Positions 15,513 through 24,558 are shown, numbered from the stretch's first letter. The stretch: 41,595 bases of DNA from Actinomycetes bacterium (GCA_023389315.1 JAEWEQ010000088.1:1-41595), one strand, 5' to 3'. Translations and numbers: made by a program. The notes: generated from the sequence alone by a model not told the origin.

Positions 15513-16159
15513 TGAGTTGGCGTAACTGGCTCAAGCGTTCATCGCGGGACGACGATGACGCTCCCACCCCGTCCGGTCACGGGCAATCACAACCGCCGGG
15601 AACGTCCTCGCCCATCGAATCTGATGGCTACTATTACGAGGACGTGGAACCGGACTGGGAAATCCACCGCGTGCGGGCAGTGGATGCCCAGCGGGTGCGC
15701 TCCTGGCTGCTGGCACGCGAGCTAGCGTTCGAAGAGGAAACGGATGAAGAAACCAATGGGGTGGTTTTCCGACTGCCGTTCAGCGGTGATGACCTGGGCA
15801 CAGAGGTAATCAAGGTGATTGTGCACCTGTCTGGCGAATCCCAACATCTGCGGGTATTAACTTATGCTCGCACCGAAAGTACCGACCGGGCTTCGGCTGA
15901 ATCGGCTGCCTCGGACTGGAACCATCGGCGCCTGTGGCCCACCTGCTACACCTTCCTCGACCGCGACGATACGGTGGTGCTGGCGGGCGAATCCTCCATG
16001 ACGGTGGTTGCTGGGGCCAGCGACAGCCAGTTGGATAACTTCATGCAAGCCTTCATCGCAAGTGGTATCAACATGGTCAACGAGGGGCTGGAAGCGATGC
16101 AACAGTTCGGGGACTTATTCCCACCCACGGACGAGTCCGGTCCGGATAGTTCCATTTAG
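15512..16159 (+). CDS. YbjN-family protein 3
   Basis: 215 aa from ATG 15512, preceded by the very strong GAAGGAGGGG. The first 45 residues (KRSSRDDDDAPTPSG, then GTSSPIESDGYYYEDVEPDWE) are acidic and probably disordered. The YbjN-like domain follows: RVRSWLLARELAFEEE, FRLPFSGDDLGTEVIKVIV, LTYARTES, TVVAGASDSQLDNFMQAFIASGINMVNEG. Function unknown. Last of the three overlapping genes; a DAK2 protein follows 12 bp later. Confidence 0.65.
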   Translation: MSWRNWLKRSSRDDDDAPTPSGHGQSQPPGTSSPIESDGYYYEDVEPDWEIHRVRAVDAQRVRSWLLARELAFEEETDEETNGVVFRLPFSGDDLGTEVIKVIVHLSGESQHLRVLTYARTESTDRASAESAASDWNHRRLWPTCYTFLDRDDTVVLAGESSMTVVAGASDSQLDNFMQAFIASGINMVNEGLEAMQQFGDLFPPTDESGPDSSI

Positions 16160-16171
16160 GGGTGGTAGTCG

Positions 16172-18235
16172 GTGAGTGAGGAGTTCATGGCCAGCCAAAA
16201 CACGGTCTTTGGGGCCCAGCAGATGGCAGCAATGTGCGATCTGCTGATTTCTCATCTCACCGGCGTGGTGCCGCTATTGGACGAACTCGACGAACTCTAC
16301 GGCGGTGATGGCGATAGCGGCTCCAACACGCTGCGTTCCCTCACCGCGGTGCGCCAAGCGGTTCGCCGGGCGTCCGACGCTGGCATTGAAGCCGACCTCG
16401 ATACCTGGGCGAGTGCGGCCCGCACGGTTGGTATTGGACACACCGGGATGCTGACCGCGGTGGTTTTCTCCGCTCTTTCGAAATACGCCCACGCTGGGGT
16501 CTTACGGCCGGTGGAGTTGCGACAGTTTTGCCTGCAACTGGGAGCAGACTTAGCAGCTGCCTTCACCCAGTTCACTCCCGCGGCTACGATTACGCAAAGT
16601 GGGGCGACGAATCCGCCTGCGGCAGGCGCAGACCAAGGCACCGCGGGCAATACTTCGCCGCATACGCGCCAACCGGGGCAATCCGGTCGCCACCGCGCCC
16701 GCGTCAATACCCATCAAGGTCCAGATCTTTTCGAGGGGCTGCTGTTCTTAGAAAATCTCGACCTGCAACCCCAGGGGAGCACAGAATCGGCGGCGGATAG
16801 CCAACCGGGCCACCCGCAGGCTGAAGCTACTCCCAGCCAAGAACCGGCGCCTGGCTCCAAACCGACTCCCAGCAAGCAGGGTGAAACCGGCCCACAGGTG
16901 TCACTGAGCCCGGGCTTGGAACTAATCACCGCCGCCCTCGCCCGCACCGCCACCGACGTGGAAGAACCCATCACCCACCCGCACCTGCTAATCGGAGAAG
17001 CCACCATGGAGGTGCTTTCCGACATTGCCTCCTGCGACTGTCTGCCCGACGCGGGCGCGTGCGTGCTAGCCATCTTGATCGCAGCGCTACACGCAACCTA
17101 CGAAAATGACGCGGCCTCGCTGCCACCCACCATCGACATGATTCGCGCCCTGTGGGAAGGCGGCGCCCAAGCTCCCACCGAACTGCCACCGGCCACCAAG
17201 ACCGATCCCGAAGCAGTGTCAGTGGACATTTTGGTGGACGGTTTCGCTGACGAGATTGCAAGTTACCTCAAACAGCTTGAAGATACCGCTCACGCTCACT
17301 CTCGCCCCATTCGCCTGGCGCGGGTGGGTACCACCGACGCTTTCGGGATGCAGTCGTGGAGGTTCCGCATCGATACTACTCAACCGGAACTGGCGCTGCC
17401 GGGCAGCGGCTGGACCCGGCTAGCGGCTTTCAAGGACTCGCGTGCCACTGACTCCATCGGTTTCGATGAGTTGGCGCTGCGGGAAGCCGCCGCCGGGATT
17501 GTCTTCCTCACCCGGCCCACCACGCAACGCGCCGCCACCGCGCGCGTCCTCATCTGTCTTGATGACCCGGCCTGGATCCGTGAGGCTGTCGCCACCGGCG
17601 CCCACGTTCTCTACCGTCCCACTTCCCCCAATGCCACGGTAGTGGCGGAGCTTTTGGCTTCCGCCCCCGCGGGGGTGAGCGTGGTGGTGGCGCCGGACGA
17701 AACTGCCTTCGACGTGATCCGCCGCGCCCACGCCCTCGCCACTGCCGCAGGAAGCCCGGCCCGGGACGCAAGCACCCCCGCCACCACCGCCGGAATTTCC
17801 GCTCCGGACGCAAGCGCCCCCGCCCCCGACGCAGGCGCCCCCGCCCCGGATCGAGCCAAGCACCTCACGGTGGTGGAAGTCACTGCCGAATCCCAGTTGG
17901 CTGCCATCATGGCGGGGCGTGAATGTGCTCGCATTTTCATGCCCGCACTGGCGCACCGCAACCAGCAGATCGCGGCCGACATGCTGCGCACCCGCGCGCG
18001 CGAAGCCACCGCCCGCCTGCAGGATTTTTCTCCCGAGGACGTGGACGCCGGTGCCCTAGTACGTGAACTAACCTCCCCCCACGTAGCCCGCGTGGTGCTG
18101 TTCGCACCCACCCGCTCCCACCCCTTCGCCGAGCAGGTGTTCGCCCAGTTAGCGGGCAGCGACTGGCCCGGCACGGCAGAGTTCTTCGCCAGTGACCAGC
18201 TGCGCGTTTCCTTGGTTGAAGCGGGGGAGGGGTAA
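16172..18235 (+). CDS. Divergent DAK2-domain protein (FakA/YloV-like)
   Basis: 687 aa from GTG 16172 (ATG 16187 is possible). Residues 10-130 are a DAK2 domain: GGDGDSGSNT keeps the D-x-D-x-G-x-N metal-binding pattern of dihydroxyacetone/fatty-acid kinases. The second conserved block, normally GARGNSG, reads VGIGHTGML, so the second nucleotide-site motif is altered. A 110-residue Gln/Pro/Thr/Ser-rich linker follows, then an alpha/beta region, a short PDA-repeat linker (SAPDASAPAPDAGAPAPD, about residues 540-565) and a C-terminal domain. In actinobacteria a DAK2 gene regularly precedes recG. Kinase activity is plausible but not safe. RBS AGGGGTGG favours GTG 16172. Confidence 0.75.
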   Translation: MSEEFMASQNTVFGAQQMAAMCDLLISHLTGVVPLLDELDELYGGDGDSGSNTLRSLTAVRQAVRRASDAGIEADLDTWASAARTVGIGHTGMLTAVVFSALSKYAHAGVLRPVELRQFCLQLGADLAAAFTQFTPAATITQSGATNPPAAGADQGTAGNTSPHTRQPGQSGRHRARVNTHQGPDLFEGLLFLENLDLQPQGSTESAADSQPGHPQAEATPSQEPAPGSKPTPSKQGETGPQVSLSPGLELITAALARTATDVEEPITHPHLLIGEATMEVLSDIASCDCLPDAGACVLAILIAALHATYENDAASLPPTIDMIRALWEGGAQAPTELPPATKTDPEAVSVDILVDGFADEIASYLKQLEDTAHAHSRPIRLARVGTTDAFGMQSWRFRIDTTQPELALPGSGWTRLAAFKDSRATDSIGFDELALREAAAGIVFLTRPTTQRAATARVLICLDDPAWIREAVATGAHVLYRPTSPNATVVAELLASAPAGVSVVVAPDETAFDVIRRAHALATAAGSPARDASTPATTAGISAPDASAPAPDAGAPAPDRAKHLTVVEVTAESQLAAIMAGRECARIFMPALAHRNQQIAADMLRTRAREATARLQDFSPEDVDAGALVRELTSPHVARVVLFAPTRSHPFAEQVFAQLAGSDWPGTAEFFASDQLRVSLVEAGEG

Positions 18236-18236
18236 C

Positions 18237-20339
18237 ATGACGGCACCGGCCCTGCTCGACACCCCGCTGGCGCGCATCGTTGGAACCTACTCCGCGCGCA
18301 AACTCGCCACCTTGGGGTTGAAAACCACCGCTGACCTGCTTTCCTACTATCCGCGCCGCTACGCCCACTGGGGCCGCCTGACGCCCTTGGTGTCGGTGCG
18401 AGAAGGCGAGGACGTGACCTTGCTGGCGCGCGTCACCAGCGCGGAACTGGTGCGCAACCGCACCAAAGGGGTGCGCCTAGTGGTGGGCTTAACGGATGGC
18501 CACGGGCATTTGACCGCCACTTTCTTCGCCCAGCACCCGGGGAAACTCTCCGTCCACCAGCGCCTGCTGACGCCGAACAGCGAGCACTTGTTCGCCGGGA
18601 AAATCTCCGCCTATCGCGGCGCCATGCAGCTCACGCACCCGCAGTTTGAGGAAGTCGATGACCCGGCTGCGGCAACCGAGCGTGCCACCCGCCCCATCCC
18701 CCTGTATTCGGCGACTGCCTCAGTGCCCACCTGGCTGATCGCCCGCGCCACCGCCATGGTCACGCAGATGCTGCGTGACGAGGACGTGGATGACCCCTTG
18801 GACCCGGCGGTGCGGGAAGCATACGGATTGCTACCGCTGCGCGAAGCCCTGGTGGAGGTACACACTCCCAGTAGCGATGAGGCGTTAGAAAAAGCTAAAC
18901 GCACGGTTCGTTGGGTGGAGGCGTTCGAGCTGCAGGTGGCGTTGCGGCAGCGCCGCCTGGCAGCTGACGCCCGGGTGGCACCGGTGATCGAAACCCGCCC
19001 GGGGGGTTGGTATGAGCGGGCCCGCACGCAGTTACCGTTCACTCTCACCGGTGGGCAACAGCAGGCATTGGAGCAGATTTTGGCGGACCTGAAATGCTCC
19101 GCCCCGATGCAGCGCCTGCTGCAAGCAGACGTGGGTGCCGGTAAAACCGTGGTGGCGGCGCTGGCGATGACCGCAGCGGTGGAAGCCGGCTACCAGGCGG
19201 CCCTGCTTGCCCCCACCGAAGTGCTGGCGGAACAGCATGCCCGTAGCCTGGCGGCCCTGTTGCCGGTGCCGGTGGAGCTGCTCACCGGTTCGTCCACCGC
19301 GAAAGCACGCAGCCGCATCCAAGAGCTAGCCGCCAATGCCCAACCCACGATTTTCGTGGGAACCCATGCGCTGTTGCAAGATTCGGTGGAGTTGCCACAT
19401 TTGGGCTTGGTGGTGGTCGATGAACAGCACCGCTTCGGAGTGGAGCAACGCGACGCCCTCGTCGGCGGGGCACGTGCCTGCCCCCATTTGCTCACCATGA
19501 CCGCCACCCCCATTCCGCGCACGGTGGCGATGACGGTGTTCGGGGATTTGGACGTGACCATCATTGGGGAGCTGCCGGCGGGACGCCAGCCGGTGGAAAC
19601 TTTCCTAGTTGATGATGCCCGCCCGGTGTGGATGCAACGCGTGTGGGAGCGCGCACGCGAAGAAATTGACCGTGGGGGCCGGGTTTTCGTGGTGACCTCA
19701 CGTATCGATCCCACCGAGGGGGAGGACCCGCCACTGGCGTCGGTCACTCAAACGTTGGAGTATCTGCAAACTTTGCAGGCCCTGGAAGGGGTGCAGTTGG
19801 CACCCCTGCACGGGCGCATGAACGCCACCCAAAAAGCCGACACCATCGCGGCCTTCAACGCCGGAAAGCTGCAGCTGCTGGTCACCACCACCGTCATTGA
19901 AGTGGGGGTCGATATCCGCCAAGCCACCATGATGGTGATTCTCGATGCGCAGCAGTTCGGTTTGTCGCAGCTGCATCAGTTACGAGGACGGGTGGGTCGT
20001 GGCAACGAAGCCGCGGTTTGCATGGCGGTCCACCGTCATGACTTGGCTCCCGAGTCAATGGAACGGCTGCAGGCATTTGCCGCCACGCGCGATGGTTTCG
20101 AGCTGGCGGAAGCTGATTTGCGGCTGCGCCGCGAAGGCGACGTGCTGGGCCAATCGCAGTCGGGTCGAGCCACCTCCCTCAAAGCCTTGCGGGTGCTGCG
20201 CGATCAGCGTTTGATTGAGCAAGCCCGCCAGGTGGCCCGTCAAGTGTTGGACCATGACCCGCAACTGGAGGGGAACTTACCGTTGCGACGTCGCCTGTGG
20301 CGTTTGGGGGAGGAAATCGAATGGTTGGCGCGCACCTAG
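18237..20339 (+). CDS. recG: ATP-dependent DNA helicase RecG
   Basis: 700 aa. Rescues stalled forks and branch-migrates Holliday junctions. N-terminal wedge/OB domain (VSVREGEDVTLLARV), Walker A ADVGAGKTVVA at about residue 297, DEQH box at about residue 395, MTATPIPRT, and motif VI LHQLRGRVGRG, followed by the RecG C-terminal region. ATG 18237 is one base after the DAK2 stop and is preceded by GGGGGAGGGG; an upstream start at 18192 lies inside the DAK2 gene. Standard length. Confidence 0.96.
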   Translation: MTAPALLDTPLARIVGTYSARKLATLGLKTTADLLSYYPRRYAHWGRLTPLVSVREGEDVTLLARVTSAELVRNRTKGVRLVVGLTDGHGHLTATFFAQHPGKLSVHQRLLTPNSEHLFAGKISAYRGAMQLTHPQFEEVDDPAAATERATRPIPLYSATASVPTWLIARATAMVTQMLRDEDVDDPLDPAVREAYGLLPLREALVEVHTPSSDEALEKAKRTVRWVEAFELQVALRQRRLAADARVAPVIETRPGGWYERARTQLPFTLTGGQQQALEQILADLKCSAPMQRLLQADVGAGKTVVAALAMTAAVEAGYQAALLAPTEVLAEQHARSLAALLPVPVELLTGSSTAKARSRIQELAANAQPTIFVGTHALLQDSVELPHLGLVVVDEQHRFGVEQRDALVGGARACPHLLTMTATPIPRTVAMTVFGDLDVTIIGELPAGRQPVETFLVDDARPVWMQRVWERAREEIDRGGRVFVVTSRIDPTEGEDPPLASVTQTLEYLQTLQALEGVQLAPLHGRMNATQKADTIAAFNAGKLQLLVTTTVIEVGVDIRQATMMVILDAQQFGLSQLHQLRGRVGRGNEAAVCMAVHRHDLAPESMERLQAFAATRDGFELAEADLRLRREGDVLGQSQSGRATSLKALRVLRDQRLIEQARQVARQVLDHDPQLEGNLPLRRRLWRLGEEIEWLART

Positions 20340-20348
20340 TGGCCCGTT

Positions 20349-20360
20349 TAGGGTAGTTCC
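20349..20360 (+). promoter_or_regulatory. Possible leaderless promoter of rsmD (-10 TAGGGT)
   Basis: TAGGGT at 20349-20354 ends exactly 6 nt before ATG 20361, the same geometry as thiL and the response regulator. No Shine-Dalgarno sequence. Confidence 0.4.
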
Positions 20361-20936
20361 ATGACCCGAATCGTTGCCGGCCATTTCCGCGGACACCACC
20401 TTGATGTTCCCGACAAAGGTACCCGCCCCACTTCCAGTAAGGTGCGCGAAGCCCTGTTCTCTCGTTTAGAGTCGTGGGGTGAAGTTGCTGATGCGGTAGT
20501 GCTGGACCTGTATGCCGGCTCCGGGGCCCTGGGATTGGAGGCTCTATCTCGCGGCGCCAAGCACGTGACCCTAGTGGACCAAGCCAGTGGGGCGATTCGT
20601 TGCTGTAAGGCCAATGCCAGGCGCTTAGACGACAGCCGAGTGCGCGTTATCCGGGCCTATGCTTCCAGTTTTTGTCGCCGCCCAAATGTGCGGGAGCCAT
20701 TTTCTTTGGTTTTCATCGACCCCCCGTATGCTCAAGACCCGCAAAAGGTGGCCGATGATCTGGAGGCTTTGGCAGTTAACCTCGCTTCGGAGGCGTTAAT
20801 TGTGTGGGAGGTTTCCCACCAGCGCCAGGTCCCGCAGTTGCCAGCGGATTTCGAGTTAGAAGACCAGCGCAAATGGGGGCAAACTCGGGTGTGGTTCGTC
20901 GGTTTTCACCCTAAAAGCGGTAGCGTAGAGACATGA
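20361..20936 (+). CDS. rsmD: 16S rRNA (guanine-N2)-methyltransferase RsmD
   Basis: 191 aa. Methylates G966 of 16S rRNA (E. coli numbering) using SAM. MTRIVAGHFRGHHLDVP at the start, RPTSSKVREALFSRLES, SAM motif VLDLYAGSGALGLEALSRGA and catalytic FIDPPYAQDP are diagnostic. Overlaps coaD by ATGA, the usual rsmD-coaD pair. Confidence 0.95.
   Translation: MTRIVAGHFRGHHLDVPDKGTRPTSSKVREALFSRLESWGEVADAVVLDLYAGSGALGLEALSRGAKHVTLVDQASGAIRCCKANARRLDDSRVRVIRAYASSFCRRPNVREPFSLVFIDPPYAQDPQKVADDLEALAVNLASEALIVWEVSHQRQVPQLPADFELEDQRKWGQTRVWFVGFHPKSGSVET
20921..20932 (+). promoter_or_regulatory. Possible internal leaderless promoter of coaD (-10 TAGCGT)
   Basis: TAGCGT at 20921-20926 in the 3' end of rsmD ends 6 nt before ATG 20933. 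coaD has no Shine-Dalgarno sequence. Weak evidence, since coaD is also coupled to rsmD by overlap. Confidence 0.3.
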
Positions 20937-21430
20937 CGCGCGCTCTCATTCCCGGTTCTTTTGACCCCATCACTTTGGGGCATATTGACGTGGTTGAACG
21001 CTGCCAACGGTTATTTAGTGAAGTGATTGTGGCGGTGGCTGATAACCAGTCGAAACGGTATTGGTTTACGCGCGCTGGGCGCATTGACTTAGCCTCCCAG
21101 TGCCTGTCTCACCTGCCGAGTGTAAAAGTGGTCCAAATCGATGGGCTGCTGGCCACCTGGTGCGTAGATAACGGCGTTGACGTGGTGGTTAAGGGCATTC
21201 GCTCTACCGCGGATGCGGCTTTTGAAATCCCCCAAGCTACGGTTAACCGGCAGCTGGGGGGAGTGGAGACGGTGTTCTTGCCCACCTCGGTGGCGCTGTC
21301 ACATATTTCTTCAACGTTGGTCAAAGAAGTGGCCCTCAATGGGGGCAATATAGAAACCATGGTGCCCAGCGTGGTCGCTGACGCTTTGCACCGCGTCGCC
21401 TCAGCCCCTGAGGGAAAGGAACAATCATGA
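20933..21430 (+). CDS. coaD: Phosphopantetheine adenylyltransferase
   Basis: 165 aa, fourth enzyme of coenzyme A synthesis: 4'-phosphopantetheine plus ATP to dephospho-CoA. GSFDPITLGHID is the nucleotidyltransferase (T/H)xGH motif and HISSTLVKEVALNGG is the C-terminal motif. The block usually written RGLRxxxDFEYE reads KGIRSTADAAFEIPQA; the key Arg, Asp and Glu are kept but the surroundings differ, so the protein is somewhat divergent. Starts in rsmD by ATGA; the next gene starts in its stop (ATGA). Confidence 0.92.
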   Translation: MTRALIPGSFDPITLGHIDVVERCQRLFSEVIVAVADNQSKRYWFTRAGRIDLASQCLSHLPSVKVVQIDGLLATWCVDNGVDVVVKGIRSTADAAFEIPQATVNRQLGGVETVFLPTSVALSHISSTLVKEVALNGGNIETMVPSVVADALHRVASAPEGKEQS

Positions 21431-22167
21431 CGGACAACTTCAACGATAATCTCGACTCCGCCTACTTGGACGAGGACGTGGCTGCCGCCCCAGCGCCGCA
21501 AAGCTCCGTCCCCGCGGCCGACGTTTACGGCCCGTCCACCGTGATCGCCGCCCTCGACCAGATCGAGGACCTGGTGGAAGCGGCCCGCTCCCTGCCCATG
21601 AGTGCTTCGGTGATGATCAACAAGGCTGAAATCTTGGACCTGTTGGATCAGGCACGCGAAGCCCTCCCAGAAGACATGGTGACAGCTGACGCGGTGGTAG
21701 CCGACGCGGATGCTTTGATCTCACGCGCCGATGAGGTGGCTGAAACCACCATGGCGGAAGCCAACGATCGCGCTCATGCCCTGGTGGAGGATGCCCGCGC
21801 CAACGCGGAAGAAACCACCAACCAGGCGCGCGAAGAAGCCCAGCAGATTCGGGACGCTGCAGCGCAGGAAGCTACCGACACTGCCACTCGGGCGCGCGAA
21901 GAAGCCCAGGCGATGATCGATCAGGCGCGCGCGGAAGCGCAGCGTTTGATCTCTGAAGAGGAAGTCACGGTGCGTGCCCAGGAAGAGGCTGCCCGCATTG
22001 TACGTGAAGCCCAAGATGAGGCCATTAGTTTGGCTGACGGTGCGGACCAGTACTGCATGGAGTCTTTGGAGACCTTGCAGAAGGCTTTGGGCCGTATTTC
22101 GCAGCAAACCATCGCTGGGCACGATGCGATCGCGCAGCGCCAAGCGGCCCGCTATGGTGAGGACTGA
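21427..22167 (+). CDS. DivIVA-like coiled-coil protein (Rv2927c type)
   Basis: 246 aa, cytoplasmic and acidic. After a disordered start, residues 38-75 hold VIAALDQIEDLVEAARSLPMSASVMINKAEILDLLDQ, as in actinobacterial DivIVA-like proteins coded before DUF177 and rnc. Residues 95-215 are a long Ala/Glu/Arg-rich coiled coil with repeated REEAQ and ARAEAQ units. Members of this group are thought to be scaffolds linked to cell envelope growth or division; direct evidence is thin. AAGGAA precedes the ATG. Confidence 0.8.
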   Translation: MTDNFNDNLDSAYLDEDVAAAPAPQSSVPAADVYGPSTVIAALDQIEDLVEAARSLPMSASVMINKAEILDLLDQAREALPEDMVTADAVVADADALISRADEVAETTMAEANDRAHALVEDARANAEETTNQAREEAQQIRDAAAQEATDTATRAREEAQAMIDQARAEAQRLISEEEVTVRAQEEAARIVREAQDEAISLADGADQYCMESLETLQKALGRISQQTIAGHDAIAQRQAARYGED

Positions 22168-22218
22168 GGCTCTGCCCGCGGGGCCGGTTAGTTAAGCTTA
22201 CGGTATTTGAGTATTGGA

Positions 22219-22800
22219 ATGACGCAACCGAAATTGACGAATTTTGATGGTGCTTGCCTGTCCATCAGGGATCTACCCACCGAACCGAACCACTACCGCG
22301 ACTACCACCTGAGTTTGCGTGCCCCCGATGACTTGGGCACCGCGGTGGTGCAGATTCCCGAAGGGCAAGTGGTGGAGGTTGATGCCACGGTGAACTCCCT
22401 GGCGGACGGGGTGGTGTTCACCGCGCACGTGCGGGCCGACGCCAAAGCCGAATGCGCGCGCTGTTTAGAGCCAGTGGATTTGCCGTTGGATTTGGAACTG
22501 TACGAGATGTTCTTCACCCCGCAGGCTTTGGCACGCATCGAAAAAGAATCCGGCGCTGAGGCGGTGGAAGATTTAGAGCGCCTCGACAGCGACGAACTGC
22601 CACTGGAAGAGATGCTGCGTGATGCGTTGGTCACGGCCATGCCTTACGTGCCGGTTTGCGACGAGGAATGCCGGGGGCTTTGCGACCGGTGCGGGCAACC
22701 ATGGGCCCAGTTACCAGCCGACCATAAGCACGAGGACATTGACCCGCGCCTGGCGAAACTCGCTGCCCTCTTGGAACCCACGGCAGAGGACGACAAGTAA
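22219..22800 (+). CDS. DUF177 (YceD-family) protein
   Basis: 193 aa from ATG 22219; a TTG at 22207 would add four residues. YceD-family proteins are linked to rRNA or ribosomal protein L32 expression, and usually precede rpmF. CARCLEPVDLPLDLELYEMFF in the centre and the cysteine cluster CDEECRGLCDRCGQPW near the C-terminus are typical. rpmF does not follow here: rnc starts in the TAATG overlap at 22800. Start selection is uncertain because no Shine-Dalgarno sequence is obvious. Confidence 0.85.
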   Translation: MTQPKLTNFDGACLSIRDLPTEPNHYRDYHLSLRAPDDLGTAVVQIPEGQVVEVDATVNSLADGVVFTAHVRADAKAECARCLEPVDLPLDLELYEMFFTPQALARIEKESGAEAVEDLERLDSDELPLEEMLRDALVTAMPYVPVCDEECRGLCDRCGQPWAQLPADHKHEDIDPRLAKLAALLEPTAEDDK

Positions 22801-23594
22801 TGGCGCGACGCAAACGCGGCGCGGATGAGCCGGCGGCGAAAGCTGCAGTGGAGAACTTGTGGGGAGCCTGGCGCATCGCCCTCGACCCTGAAATGGCGGT
22901 GACGGCGCTGACCCACCGGTCTTTCGCGTTCGAAAACGGCGGGGTTCCCCATAATGAACGCTACGAGTTCCTGGGGGACTCGGTGCTGTCCATCATCGTC
23001 ACCGAATACTTATTCCGCACTTATCCGCACACCACGGAAGCGAATTTGTCCCGCATGCGCGGGGCGATCGTGTCGGAAAAGACCCTTTCCCGCGCGGCCC
23101 GGAACCTGAACCTGGGTGACTACGTGCTGCTGGGGCGGGGGGAGAACTTAACTGGTGGGCGGGATCGAGACTCCATCCTATGTGACACTTTCGAAGCCCT
23201 CATCGGTGCCACCTACTTGAGTTTTGGGCTGGAAACCACCCGCCAGATCGTTTTACAACACCTGCGTGAGCCGTTAGCAAACGCTTTGGAGTTGGGGCGC
23301 TCAGCTGATTACAAAACCACTTTGCAAGAGTATTGCGCCGAGTTTGAACTGGGGGAGCCGATCTACGCTGACGAAGGATTCGGCCCCGACCATGAGCGCG
23401 TATTCCACGCTACGGTGGAAGTGAGCGGTCAAATCGTGGGCCAGGGATCGGCCTCGTCAAAGAAACAGGCGAGGTCCGCAGCCGCGGAAATGGCATACCT
23501 GATGCTGACCGAAAACGGGGCGGACGTGGACCAGGCCCGTAGCCAATTCTTGGTGGCAAACCAGGAAACGGCAGCGGAGGAAACCGGTGCCTGA
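22800..23594 (+). CDS. rnc: Ribonuclease III
   Basis: 264 aa. Cleaves double-stranded RNA in rRNA precursors and mRNAs. The catalytic domain has THRSFAFENG, the signature NERYEFLGDSVL with the metal-binding Glu/Asp, and CDTFEALIGATYL. The C-terminal dsRNA-binding domain runs from about DYKTTLQEYCAEF to KKQARSAAAEMAYLML. Starts in the DUF177 stop codon and overlaps mutM by 8 bp. Confidence 0.96.
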   Translation: MARRKRGADEPAAKAAVENLWGAWRIALDPEMAVTALTHRSFAFENGGVPHNERYEFLGDSVLSIIVTEYLFRTYPHTTEANLSRMRGAIVSEKTLSRAARNLNLGDYVLLGRGENLTGGRDRDSILCDTFEALIGATYLSFGLETTRQIVLQHLREPLANALELGRSADYKTTLQEYCAEFELGEPIYADEGFGPDHERVFHATVEVSGQIVGQGSASSKKQARSAAAEMAYLMLTENGADVDQARSQFLVANQETAAEETGA

Positions 23595-24477
23595 GCTACC
23601 TGAAGTTGAGACTATCTCGCGTGGTTTAGCGCGCTATGTGCAAGGCCAAGCGGTGCGGGGGGTCGAAGTTTGGCACCCGCGTTCGGTACGCCGCCACCCC
23701 GGGGGCGATAGCGGTTTCACCCAGGCCCTGACCGGGCGGGAACTGACGCAGTTGCGTCGGCGTGGCAAGTTCATGTGGTTTGAACTGCCCGGCAACCAGG
23801 CGCTGGTGATCCACTTGGGCATGTCCGGGCAGTTGCATGTGTTTGCCGGCGGCGAGGACGGGCCGCGCCGCAGCCATGAACACGTGCGGCTGGTGATGGC
23901 CGACGGGGCAGTGGTGTCTTTCGTTGATCAACGCACCTTCGGTCACCTACAGGTGGTGCCCCTGGTGGCGGACCCGTGGGGCGGGCCGCACCCGGTGCCG
24001 CACTCGCTACTCCATATTGCGCCCGACCCGTTGGAGGAAGCCTTCGACACTGACTGGGTGGTGGCCACTTGGCGCCGCTCGGGGGCGCCCATCAAAGCGG
24101 GGTTGTTGAACCAGTCGGTGGTGTCGGGGATTGGCAATATTTATGCTGATGAGGCGTTGCACCGAAGCGGTGTGCACGGGGCCCGCCGGGGCCGGAACCT
24201 GCGGGTGTGGGAGGCACAGCTGCTGTTAGAAAGCGCTGCCGATGTGATGCGCCTGGCGATCACGCAAGGGGGGACGTCTTTTGACGCCCTGTACGTGGAC
24301 GTGGAGGGCCAGCCGGGCTATTTCCGCCATTCCTTGACCGCTTACGGGCGAGGTGGGCAGCCGTGCCTGACCTGCGGTGAGGCGATGGTGACGACAGTGG
24401 TGGCGGGGCGCTCGCACGTGTTCTGTCCGCGTTGTCAGCCGCGTTCCCATCCGCGAGGACGGGCGCCGCGTCCTTAA
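23587..24477 (+). CDS. mutM: Formamidopyrimidine-DNA glycosylase (Fpg/MutM)
   Basis: 296 aa from GTG 23587. Removes 8-oxoguanine and other oxidised purines, then nicks the strand. The start is fixed by chemistry: PELPEVETISRGL must follow the initiator so that the free N-terminal Pro can act as nucleophile. RRRGKFMWF carries the catalytic Lys, SGIGNIYADEALHRSGVH is the H2TH region, and CLTCGEAM...CPRCQ is the C-terminal zinc finger. Overlaps rnc by 8 bp, the usual rnc-mutM pair. Confidence 0.96.
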   Translation: MPELPEVETISRGLARYVQGQAVRGVEVWHPRSVRRHPGGDSGFTQALTGRELTQLRRRGKFMWFELPGNQALVIHLGMSGQLHVFAGGEDGPRRSHEHVRLVMADGAVVSFVDQRTFGHLQVVPLVADPWGGPHPVPHSLLHIAPDPLEEAFDTDWVVATWRRSGAPIKAGLLNQSVVSGIGNIYADEALHRSGVHGARRGRNLRVWEAQLLLESAADVMRLAITQGGTSFDALYVDVEGQPGYFRHSLTAYGRGGQPCLTCGEAMVTTVVAGRSHVFCPRCQPRSHPRGRAPRP

Positions 24478-24507
24478 ATCACGCGCAGTGGGCGGTGTTA
24501 AACGCAC

Positions 24508-24530
24508 CCGGGGTGGAGGCTAAGCCCCGG
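24508..24530 (+). terminator. Possible hairpin after mutM
   Basis: CCGGGG (24508-24513) and CCCCGG (24525-24530) form a 6-bp stem with an 11-nt loop in the gap before the response regulator gene. No T-run follows, so termination is only suggested. Confidence 0.3.
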
Positions 24531-24546
24531 TTCCGGGTCAGTACGC

Positions 24547-24558
24547 TAAACTACAGGT
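24547..24558 (+). promoter_or_regulatory. Leaderless promoter of the response regulator gene (-10 TAAACT)
   Basis: TAAACT at 24547-24552 ends 6 nt before GTG 24559, giving a start at the GTG. No ribosome binding site precedes it. No DosR-like palindrome is visible in the gap 24478-24558. Confidence 0.55.

Noticed and set aside
16111..16124. GGGACTTATTCCC as another DosR-like box
   Set aside because: It lies in coding sequence, and the arms and spacing do not fit GGGAC-N4-GTCCC.
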